This document shows, piece after piece, positions 22,672-32,849 of a stretch of 64,000 nt of DNA. Under the pieces are notes generated by a model. It had not been told where the DNA came from, did not search any database, and worked only from the letters and a program-made list of their open reading frames with translations. Positions within the stretch are counted from its first letter, which is position 1; each line of letters begins with the position of its first letter. The position numbers were made by a program, and so were the translations under genes. This DNA comes from Chlorophyllum brunneum (taxonomy: Eukaryota; Basidiomycota; Agaricomycetes; Agaricales; Agaricaceae): contig OY756144.1 in NCBI GenBank assembly GCA_963576785.1, positions 2,790,001 through 2,854,000 of the forward strand, given 5' to 3'.

Positions 22672-22800
22672 ATGTCAGCACTGCAGCAACAGTCCATCTC
22701 TCTTCTCCGGTACTTCCCGGATTTACTAGACTGCTCGACTCTTCAGACACCCTCGTTCCTGGCAGCCCACTCCGAAAACGGCCCTTTGGCCAGTAGAACA
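22672..22800 (+). pseudogene. 5' fragment of an N-family gene
   Basis: It begins ATGTCAGCACTGCAGCAACA and contains CTAGACTGCTCGACTCTTCA. The start of N2 (29047) has the same pattern: ATGTCACCCCAATCACAACA and CTAGACTCGTTGATTCTTCA. The reading frame differs downstream and nothing of the remaining exons follows before F2. I read it as a truncated third copy of the N gene. Confidence 0.6.
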
Positions 22801-22915
22801 GGATGTGGATGCAATGTGATCAACCAAAAATCCCTCATCTTAGACTGGAAGCCGTCTGCGAGCAGTCAATTCGATATATTTTTTCGACTCATCTCCCGAA
22901 CTCCCTGTCGGAGTA

Positions 22916-24472
22916 CTACACCTGTAATAGCGCATAGTCGCCATCTCTACACAAGATCAGGCGCCCAGATGCTTCGTCGCAGGCTTCGAGTCTCATACGA
23001 CGGACCCCTGGAAACGCACTGAGATGCACCTGGGAGTCTACCTGATCCCTTTCTTCATCCAGCCTGTAAGTGATGAAGTCCATCGTATAATCAGTCCTCA
23101 ACCGAATCATAAGTGAAAATCCGAGATTCCTGGAGCGCGCCGGAAATTTCTCCACCGCGAGGTTTCTCAACTTTGGCTCAATTGTGACGTCACGGGGGAT
23201 TTGAATCGCATTGATACTATCCGAGTTCGCTGTGATGATGTAGAAGCAGTTGCCGTTTGTGTAGACACGCGAGATATTTGACAAAATTGGAGAAGAGTCG
23301 AGAGGGACACGAAAAGTCGGCTCTAAGGCCAAGCCATCAGACCCGACTGGCTTCATGGTCGAGATCTCGATGTGTGTCTCAGTAATCATGACAAGTCGGT
23401 CATTCGGCAGAAGATGGATCTGAGAACGTTTTAGAATGAGAAACGAGAACTTGTGGATACACCCACCCTCGCTGGTTTACCATATTCCCATGCACATGAA
23501 CGGGATGGAACATCGGAGTACCGATACACATGGATCTTTGAAATGCCGGGATTGCGACCATTATCATGGAGGCATCGCTCGAGGACGTGGTCATTTTCCA
23601 ATCGTAGCTCGCGCTTCATACAAGACGCGGGAGTTTGCAAAGTAATAATTCGTCCCGCGGTCCACGTGTCGGAACCGTGACCCGTTAGGTCAAGCTGGTA
23701 GATACATATACGAGTTGAATCTTATGGGTCGACGTTGACCATACCTTCGGGGAACAGTAATATCAAGACTTACCGATGTCATTGTGTGAAAGCACGTTAT
23801 GAAGTGCAAATCGCACGGACAGCCATGGTTTCGAAGAATCAATCCATACGGTAGAATGTCCGAGAGGATCCATTTGCTTGCTATAATTGTCGCACTGACT
23901 TTCGTCGAAGAGCAAACTCCATGTCATTTCAGACGAATCAAGATCCGCAACGTAGACACGGCCGTTGATATTATCAAATAGCCATCTTCCACCTGGAAGA
24001 AGATGAAAATTACCCTGGGACCAGAAGTCAAATTTGAGTCCTCGCCACCGAAACCTCGATGAATCTAGTTCGCGCCATTTTTGACGAGTCTGGAGGCGCC
24101 TGATGACCATCTGTTCGAGTTCCTCAGAAGTGTAGGCCTCTGGAGGCCCCTCAAGCAGCGGTACTCCGGATGAGAACGAGAGCTCTAAAGCTCTGTATAG
24201 CCATAAAAGACGCGTTTGTGTGATTGCGCGTAACCTCCGGCATGTCTAGCAGTAGGATTTAGAAAAAAAAGGACCGTGAGGAAGGATGTACTCACCGACT
24301 TCACTGCCAATATGTCTCTCCAATCCAGACAATGTAATATTTCATACATAACTTCTTCCGGCAGTGACAGTAGGGCTTTATGTGAAACTGGCTTCCGGAT
24401 CCATGAGGATGGTGGGAGGAAGGAAGAAAGGTAAAAAATCGCTCGGAGGAAGGCTGGGGTCAGAGTGAACAT
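22916..24472 (-). CDS. F-box protein F2 (inverted)
   Basis: Paralogue of F1 and F3 on the minus strand. The N-terminus MFTLTPAFLRAIFYLSSFLP is again hydrophobic. The F-box reads ALLSLPEEVMYEILHCLDW. The body keeps the shared segments (LLPGGRWLFDNINGRVYVAD, WIDSSKPWLSVRFALHN) and the end is DYALLQV. Introns are at the same positions as in F1 and F3, and the frames can be followed throughout, so it looks intact. It starts 470 bp from the divergent N1 gene, so the two may share a promoter region. Confidence 0.8.
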
Positions 24473-24883
24473 CGCCAACAGCGCTTGACGCCAGTGCTTT
24501 GACGAAGTCCACCGGCAACTCCCGTGATGACCAAATTTGGTCAAACATTAAACGACCACTGTTCCGGACACTCGTGCGGGAATCAATAATTCCAAGATGG
24601 TCACATCCTCCTATCACCAACTCTGTCTCCGCCAGGAGGAGACCTCACCTATATGTCCAATCCTAATAGCCGCATTGCAAATGACTGTCATATGATCTCC
24701 ATCCCCCTCATTGTTCGCATCTCAGATCTGAGGCTTGGGGCGCTGTGCTGGGGTTGAAATCCTGTCAACTGTAGGAGCAGGACTCGAGGCTACCGGCTGG
24801 AAAACGACAGGAACAGGGGCTTGAAACAGCATCGGGAGACCCACGAACACCCCACTAGGCTAAACGTCGACTACATCGTTCTT

Positions 24884-24894
24884 GGTACATTTAA
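24884..24894 (+). promoter_or_regulatory. conserved upstream element of N1
   Basis: GGTACATTTAA lies about 50-60 nt before the N1 start. The same 11-mer lies at the same distance before N2, in upstream regions that otherwise align loosely. It may be a core promoter element. Confidence 0.4.
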
Positions 24895-24942
24895 GGACGA
24901 GGGACCAGATGGAATGCCAGAATCTAAGTCCTTTACCCTAGA

Positions 24943-26720
24943 ATGTCACGACTACATCCACAGCCGCTATCTACTACCGCATCCTGCAGTAGTTCTTCAT
25001 CTCTATTCGTCCATGCTTCGGACGCAGCCGTCCCTTCCGACGAAAACCACCAGGAATGTTCATCCCCTCAGCAGAACGAGAATCCAGGTGGAAATCTACC
25101 ATAATTACAACCGTGTTAGTTTGCCTGACATTCGCTCTTCACTTTTCAGATGAGAAGAGTCTCGTTTCCGAGGTTAGAAATTTTTTGAACGGCGATCCTA
25201 AGAGGTCCAGATCCGCAAAAAAAAAGAAGATCAAAAGGCTGATGGTGAAAGTATCCAAGCAAATACCAGAGAACGATGCTCTCAAAACAAAAGAAGATCG
25301 TGATCTTTGTCTGGGTGCCATACAGACACACATAAGTCGAGGAAATTCGAAAGTTCTCGAGTTTCTCGAGCTCGTTGACCGGAAGTCTTTCACAGACCTC
25401 TATATACGGGTAGGTCCTGGCCTGCTTTCTTCAAAATGGCACTAATTTCTTTTCATAGGTGCTCAGCTTTTCGCAGATTACATGCCAGGAGAAGCTGATG
25501 GCTCCGGAAACCTTGACCATTCATACTCCCTGCAGCGTCGAAGATTTACTCTTCTGGTTAAATTCTACTCCAGACGTCTTCCAGCCCGGATCGCTCGAGT
25601 TCCCAACACCCGACGGATATGGTGTGTTCAAAGACCTGATGGGATGTTTTATTCGATTCTTTCATCAATCGGTGGGAACTTCACATGCCTAATTATTTCC
25701 TGCGGTTGTTGACTTGTTCACATCTACCATCAGTCGGAACAGGCCTCGGTTATGAAAGTCGCTGGATATAATATGCTCCTACAATTCAACAACACATATT
25801 TGTACACCAAGTACTTTCCCGAGCTTAATCTATTCAGTCTCACATCCAATGAATCTCCTGCTGAGGTGGTCGCTCGGGTGGATAACAACAGCTATCGTTA
25901 TTTTATGTCGGGTAGAGCGGATGGGTTCATCGTGACCTTGAAGAAGTTGACAGAAAATAACCCAGAGAGATGGGAGGTGTTGGAGGATCGCGAATTACAA
26001 ATTAGCCTGTCGCGAACGTGTAAGTGCATGGGAGGTGTTTGATGAGTTTTATTAACGTTTTGAGGCGTAGGTTCCAATTCCACGGCACCGAAATACGAGG
26101 ACCTGGTTACTGCTCTAGACAAGATCATCTCCCAGGAGTCGGATAATCACGGTCGTATGTCATACGAGATTGTTGTGCTTGAGGTGAAGAGGTTACAAAT
26201 GCCAGGTGGGTGATGGCTTGTCTCTGATGACTCAGTTCGCGTCTGATTTATGCCACAAAGCAAAAAGTTCGAATAGAACGGAGCTGATACAATATATTAA
26301 ACAAATTGTTGGCGAGTGTGCCGCGATGTCGGTAGCCTTCCCTCAGTATTTAAATGATCCAAAGTCGCTAATTATGCCCTATTTATCAATCTGCAATAGC
26401 CACGAGTGCGGGCCTGACAAATGCAAGGTCGTGAAGCTCATCCTCACCGACGGTGATACGTGGTTATTTGGTGTTCTCAAGAACCCGGAGCGGAATCTGA
26501 TTGGCTACGATACTCAACGCAATTGCTTTTATACCCTTCTCGATAATGGAGGCTTCGCACAGACCGAGAGTGTTATTCGATTGCTTGCAGTATGGGTGAG
26601 TGGCAAGTCTGCCCTTTCGCGCTTCCCTTCTTATCTCATGCGTCCTTCCAGATGATTGTCTCTGGGGAAGTCCTCTATGATTTTTACAAGTCATACGACA
26701 AAGAATGTGCAAATAACTAA
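24943..26720 (+). CDS. N-family protein N1, predicted PD-(D/E)XK nuclease-like
   Basis: I do not recognise the family by name. The start MSRLHPQPLSTTASC begins a serine-rich N-terminus, then a helical region (DRDLCLGAIQTHI), then a middle with KYFPELNLFSLTSNE. Three features suggest a PD-(D/E)XK nuclease fold: GRADGFIVTL with Asp codon at 25920-25922; VVLEVKRLQ with Glu at 26181-26183 and Lys at 26187-26189; and LILTDGDTWLFGVLKN, like the N/DG-x-x-W-x-F element common in such folds. A helix, ELIQYIKQIV, lies between. The gap of about 70 residues between Asp and E-x-K is long. There are at least seven exons with in-frame junctions and a clean end, KECANN. Confidence 0.65.
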
Positions 26721-27000
26721 GTACCTCAGTGGCATACGGTGTAGTAGCTTTTGGTATAGCACTACGCACGTCTCGCCAGTACCTAATTTCGGACTTTGAA
26801 TTTGTATTATTTTTGTACTCATGAGGAACCATTCACTATTGGAAATTAAGCTGCTGTCGTATGCTTCTAGTCATAACAATTGATGACCATGAACATAATC
26901 TTGAAGCCTTGAGCTTGATCATCGGATGCTCGCAATGGGTCAGGGCTGCGGGTATAGCCGGTGACGGTCATGAATTCTATGCTTAGCGCCACTGTTGTTT

Positions 27001-28555
27001 ATGTTGACTTTGACCTCAGCCCTCCTTCGACCGGCTTTCTACCTTGTCTCCTTACTACGGACGTCACCATGGTTTAGTAATCTCGTTCCACGAAAGTATC
27101 TGTTGTCACTGCCACAAGAAGTTCTATATGAGGTATTGTACCATTTAGATTGGGCAGAATTATTAGCGGTCGGGTCGGTGCGTAGACTGCCTCCTGTCGC
27201 CCTCAACCATTTTCCTGAGTTCTGCTATTAGACATGCCGGCGTTTACGCGCAGTTACCAAAACACGCCTCCTATGGCAATCAAGAGCTCTGGAGCTCTCA
27301 TTCTCATCTGGAGCACCATTGCTCGAGGGGCCCATAGACACTTACACTTCTGAGGAGTTGGAACAGAAGGTCATCAGGCGCCTCCAAATTCGTCAGAGGT
27401 GGCGTGAGCTGGACCCGACCTTGTTCAAGTCGCGGAAGATCGATTTTCAATTTCCGTCTTCTCATATCCTTTGCCTTCTTCCAGGTGGAAGGTGGTTACT
27501 CGACAACATCGATGGTCGTGTTTATGTTGCGGATCTGGATGCTCCTGAGATAACATGGAATATGCTCCTCGATGAAACGCGGTACAATAGCCGTGGCGAC
27601 GAGGTAGACCCTTTAGAAGCTTTCGCAGCATGGATCGATCCTTCAAAGCCGTGGTTGTCTGTACGCATTGCGCTTCACAACAAGAATACAGGCTATGATG
27701 CTGGTGAGTCGTGGCACTTCCGTTGACCGCAATACATCTCAGAGCCTACCCGCAAGTTTCGAGTCGAATATGTATCTATCAGCTTGAGATGACAGGTCGT
27801 GGATCCAACACGAAGTGGTCTGCGGAACGAATAATCACCCTGCAAGCCTTTGCGCCCTGTAGGAAGCAGCAGCTACGACTAGAAAAGGATTGTGTCCTCG
27901 AGCGGTGCGCTTATGGGCTTGGAGATTCTCGAGTCTCCAAGATACATGTCTACCGTTATTCGGATACTCCGATTCGACGATGTGCATGGGAATATAAGAA
28001 ACCAGCAAGGGTAGGTACATTTGCAACTTCTCGATGTTAAAACTAAATCATCCTCAGATTCTGCTTCTGTCAAACGACCGAGTTGCTATGATAACCGAGA
28101 CGCACTTTGAGATCTCAAACCTGAAGCCCATCGGATCTGATAGCCTCATTGTGGAGCCCTCATTCCGGCTCTCCCTCTGTTCACCCCCGGATATATCGAG
28201 TGTTTCGCGAGTGTATGTCAACCACCACTGCTCCTACATTATTACGGCAAGCTCAGGCAGTGTCGATACAATTCAAATACCCCACGACATTACAATCTCC
28301 CCAAGTATGAAAAGCCTGGCGGTGGAAAACTTCCCAGAACGCACCCAGAGTCTAGAGTTTTCTCTGATGGTGCGGCTGAGGACCGATTACTCGATGGATT
28401 TCATCACTTACAAGGTGGATGAAGAAAGGGATCAGGTTGACTCCCAGGTGCACATAGGCGGACTTCCGGGGGTCAAACGGATGATAACGTGTGACGAGGC
28501 ATCGGGGCGTTTGATTTTGTGCCGGGATGGCAATTATTTGTTGTTCCAGCTGTAG
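27001..28555 (+). CDS. F-box protein F3
   Basis: Third paralogue. N-terminus MLTLTSALLRPAFYLVSLLR is hydrophobic. The F-box is YLLSLPQEVLYEVLYHLDW. The body keeps RRLRAVTKTRLLWQSRALEL, LLPGGRWLLDNIDGRVYVAD and WIDPSKPWLSVRIALHN. The last exons contain NDRVAMITETHFEISNLKP and end GNYLLFQL. Introns match those in F1 and F2. Substrate is unknown. It lies between N1 (280 bp upstream) and N2 (about 490 bp downstream), all on the plus strand. Confidence 0.8.
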
Positions 28556-28985
28556 TGTTCCTGAGATCCAGTATTCTACCAACCTTGCGCTTCAGTCAAC
28601 CCTGAGGCCTGAGGCACGTGTGCATTGACTTCTCGCTGGGAGCCCGCTGATCAATCAAGCGCTGTACCTTACCTTTTGCATTGGGCACCCAACTACGGTC
28701 CTTGCTTTGATAACATATGATCCCTTCCTTCCCTTCCTTTACCCCATCCCTGATTCCTGATAAAGTATTCATCTCCGACGACATGGGCGCTCCAAAAACT
28801 GAATCCTGTTTGCCATCTTCGGTTCTTCTCAATCAAACGTGTCAGAGACGCGTGTGGGACTGAAATCGTATCAAGAGTCTTGGCAGGTGGTGGACTCGAG
28901 GCTATCGTCTGGAAAATGGCAGGACAAATGGCGCATCCGGGAACCTGCGAAATCCCTATTAACCGTCAACACTGACCACACTGCT
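28556..28985. other. intergenic between F3 and N2
   Basis: No gene. The right half aligns loosely with the region before N1 (shared GGACTCGAGGCTA and CTGGAAAA), so it is a duplicated upstream region. Confidence 0.45.
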
Positions 28986-28996
28986 GGTACATTTAA
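28986..28996 (+). promoter_or_regulatory. conserved upstream element of N2
   Basis: GGTACATTTAA, as before N1, at nearly the same distance from the start codon. Confidence 0.4.
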
Positions 28997-29046
28997 GAGA
29001 CGAAAACAATTTGGGAAGTGTTTCGAAATCCCCCCTTCGCCTCACG

Positions 29047-30810
29047 ATGTCACCCCAATCACAACAGCCGTCTTCTCCTCCGTCTCATAACTCTTCGCCT
29101 AGACTCGTTGATTCTTCAGACGCACCTATTACCTCTGTTAAGCGCCAAGAAGACTCGCCTGGGCAACAGAGCGAGAAGCCAGGTCAACACACTTCATACC
29201 CCAGACCATATTAGCTCGATTGACGTTCAATTCCCCGATTTCCAGATGATGAGAACCTCGTTGTTCAGGTTGAAACGTTTCTACACAGTGCAACGGAGTC
29301 CCGTCCGGCAAGAATGAAGAAGGTAAAAGAATTGATGGCCAGTATATCCAAACGGATACCGACTACCGGCTCCTTTGAAACGCGGGGAGACCGCGATCTG
29401 TGTGTGAATGCTATCAAAACCTACATACAACGAGGGAATCCAGAAGTTCTTACGTTCCTTGAGCTTGTTGAAAGGGCGTCTTTCAACGATCTCTACCTCC
29501 GGGCAGGTCTTGATCCGGTTTGTTGGAGATGACACTAATTTTTTCGTACAGGTACTCAGCTTTTCACAGGTTGACCAAAAGGAGAAGCTGGTTGTTACAG
29601 AAGTTTTGACAATTCACAATCCCTATAGTGCCGGAGATTTTCTTTCCTGGTTGAGTTCCGCTGACGTCTTTCATCCCGGACCACTCAATTTCCCAACATC
29701 CGACGACATTAACCTGTTCAAGCAGCTGATGACATGCTTTCGTAACTTTTTCCACCAGTCGGTGAGAGTATCGTCTACCCGCTTGTTGCAGAAAGTTGAC
29801 CTTTGCTGCAGTCGGAACAATCAGCAGTGATGAAGGTGGTTGCGTACGATATGCTCCTCCTTTTTAAGAACGGAGGGATATGCACCAAATATTTCCCGGA
29901 ACTCAATCTCTTCAGTCTCACATCTCGCGAATCGCCCGCCGAGGTGGTTGCTCGCGTCGCGAATCACAGCTATCGCTATTTCCTTTCGGGCAGGGCCGAT
30001 GGATTTATTGTGACCCTGACAACCCCGACAAAGGATAACCCGGAGAGGTGGGAGGTTTTGGTGGATGAGGCATGCCAAAAGACTCTGCGGAATGCATGTG
30101 AGCGCATCAGACAAGCACGAGCTTGGCGAGTTCCCACCAACATCTCGAGGTATAGGTTCACAGTCCACAGCACCAAAATATGAGGATCTTGTTCGCGCCC
30201 TGGACGAAGGGATATCCGAGCACGTGGGGGAAAAAAGGAAGCGTATATCATATGAGATCGTCCTGCTTGAGGTGAAGCGAATGAAGTGTTCAGGTACGAA
30301 ATGGTCCTCGATGAAGCAGCTTGTTCTGATCTATATCATACAGACAACTCGGCAGAGCAGACTGATAAGAAGGAACTAATCACACACCTCAAACAAATAA
30401 TAAGCGAATGTGCTGCGATGTGGGTCGCTTTCTCCATTACTCGCATAAATTATGGTTGTTAACGACGCCACACCCGTTACAGCCACGAGTGCGGCCCAGA
30501 AAAATGCAGGGTCATCAAGTTCATCCTCACCGACGGCGATCAGTGGTTATTTGGCATACTCAAGAACCCAGAGAATAATGCAGTCGGCTACGATACGCGG
30601 CGAAATTGTTTCTTTACAATCCTTGATAACGGAAACCCCATGCGGATCGATGACGTCGTCAAATTACTTGCGGTGTGGGTGAGTGGCAAAGTCGTCTTCG
30701 CACATGCCTCGGACACACTCTCACCTCGCATGTACTCGCAGATGGTCGTCCCCGGGGACGTCTTACTCGGATTCTTCCAGCCAAACGACGAAGAATCCCT
30801 GGATGCATAG
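29047..30810 (+). CDS. N-family protein N2, predicted PD-(D/E)XK nuclease-like; possible break
   Basis: Paralogue of N1 with the same exon plan. The start is MSPQSQQPSSPPSHNSSP; a first intron (to TTTCCAG) leads into DDENLVVQVETFLHSA. Conserved blocks include DLYLR, KYFPELNLFSLTSRE, GRADGFIVTL (Asp codon 29998-30000), LLEVKRMK (Glu 30269-30271, Lys 30275-30277) and FILTDGDQWLFGILKN. A problem lies near 30452-30485: after AAMWVAFSITRINYGC the frame meets TAA before SHECGPEKC resumes in the same frame, and I find no intron that removes it. The final exon ends DEESLDA. So N2 is either truncated, mis-assembled or spliced in a way I cannot see. Confidence 0.55.
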
Positions 30811-31441
30811 ATACTCTACTCGCGGAAAGACTTCACGAACTGGATACCCGTGGGGCTCACCTGGAACGTCGGAACAGTGCTAGACAGCGCCTCTAGCAAT
30901 ACATAATACCTGCATTATTGTTGTTTTCGGGCTACGAAACGCATGTACATTTGACGATTACTTTCTTAACTTTTCTGGATACCTTTCGACGATTGTCGAC
31001 ATGTCAGTGATGTTGAGCCCCCTCTACCTCTTTACCCGACTGTGGCTATTCACATAGACACGGAACCCGCTTCACGAAAATATCTGCTGTATGGTCTCCA
31101 AGGTCCTTGCCTACCGGGAAGGGGCTGGCACCTCATTAGCATATTTGACGCCGACTGTGCGGGTACCCGTCCCAGGGCGGGGGTCACAACTTCATAGTAG
31201 TCTTGTGTTCCTAGTCTAGAAAGTCGTAATTGTGATCTGCAAGTGAAAACTTGAATGTGTCCTCCATGTTGGTAAGTGCTAATATTACGTACTACACCAC
31301 AACAAACGTACTTCACCCGAATGCCTCCGTCAACCCTGGTTCGTATGTATCGTTTATATACCAACACGGATCTTAGCTTCTTAGTAGTTCTCTTACTTCT
31401 ACTCCCACTTCAACCTTTACGAGTCTGACGACGCCGGCAAG
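30811..31441. other. intergenic before the TPR/CCCH gene
   Basis: No supported gene; presumably the promoter of the next gene lies at the right end. Confidence 0.4.
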
Positions 31442-32770
31442 ATGTCGACGAGTACTCTCTCCCCTGAAGAAATTCGCGAAAAGTTTAGGCTTAAGGCGAG
31501 GGAGAGAAAGGAGAGAATCGAACAAAACCACATCAGAGCGTCCACACTTGTTCAATCCGTACGTTTTTGTCGTTTGCATCTTGGTATGAGTCTGACAAAA
31601 AAACACAGGGTGACGAGTCGTTTGAAAAAGGGAACTATGCTCAAGCATCACGCTCTTATTCTGACGCTGTTAGATTATGGAACACCAATGTGGAGTTCTA
31701 CGTCAAACTCGCGACGGCTTGTCTCAAGGCCGAGCAGTGTGTATTCTACAATGTTAAGATGAATTTTTATCAACTGATACCGGTGGAATAGGTACAAGGA
31801 AGCAGTATCCATAGCTACACGAGCTTTAACCATGAATCCCAAACTCGTCGACGCGCGATACCAACGCGGGCTTGCATTTCTTGAACAACGACTCTTCACA
31901 GCCGCTGTATTGGATTTTATCGCCATTCTGGAATATTGTCCAGCACATACCCTCGCGGCTGCGGCTTTAGTCAAAGTCAACACGTGTCTTACCACTGACA
32001 CTGAATATATGAGCGGATCTCTCAAGGCTAAAGAATTGGAACTTGCACTCCCGGTGTACGATGAGGTTGGTGTTGAACCAACCGATTTGAGCGATTCGGA
32101 GGAGTGTTATCTCGTTGGGAATAAAGTGGCGTGCAGACATTATAATAAGAAAGGGGCCGGGTGTAGGGAGGAATTGAATTGTAAGTACATGCATGCCCCC
32201 GATGACCGAAGTGTTCGGGATACTCTGTGAGTTGTTCTCATTTTATCAAAAACGCGACTTTCAAAAAAGCTGACAAAAATTCAGAGGACGCAACGTCTGC
32301 GTATACTTCCTATTCAAGACCTGCCGATTTGGTGACAAGTGCTTTTACTCGCACGAAAAGGAATGGTTACCTCCGAAAGGGTGGTGGACGAATCCCAAGC
32401 AGATCGAACGAATGAAGGAACTTGTAGCGATGGCCGGTGCCACAGAACGGCATCCTCAGCGTGCTCGAGGGAAAAAGAAGCGAGGACGATATACGAAACA
32501 GAAGCGGGACCGTAATGGACCTCCTACTCCAAGTAGCATGGATCTGGATCGATTGATGATGCAGAAGATGCTGATGGGCGACTCAGAGGACGAGATGGAC
32601 GAAAGGATGTGCAATTATGGGTTTAGCCATGCTGAAGTTGAAGAGCTGATGTGTCAGGGGGTGAAGCCGTGGGACGATGATGCTTGGGTGAGTAGTCTGT
32701 ATCTGTTGTGTTAAATGTCTAGAGGTGAATTTACTTACAGGATGTTATGTGCGCGCTTTCGGATATGTAG
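31442..32770 (+). CDS. TPR and CCCH zinc-finger protein
   Basis: Five exons. N-terminal TPR-like helices follow a charged start (MSTSTLSPEEIREKFRLKAR): GDESFEKGNYAQASRSYSDA, then LATACLKAEQYKEAVSIATR, then ARYQRGLAFLEQRLFTAAVL. Two CCCH fingers follow: ACRHYNKKGAGCREELNCKY with its His soon after (C-x9-C-x5-C-x3-H), and CVYFLFKTCRFGDKCFYSH (C-x7-C-x5-C-x3-H). The C-terminus is basic, then acidic (MGDSEDEMDERM), and the last small exon ends DVMCALSDM. CCCH fingers usually bind RNA and TPRs bind proteins, so an RNA-protein adaptor role is likely but not proven. Confidence 0.88.
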
Positions 32771-32849
32771 CTTTGTGGCCAGGTCTATTCTAATATGTTC
32801 ACGTGATTTGTAATGCTTCTTGACTCGCCCTATGCGTTCTTAGATCATA

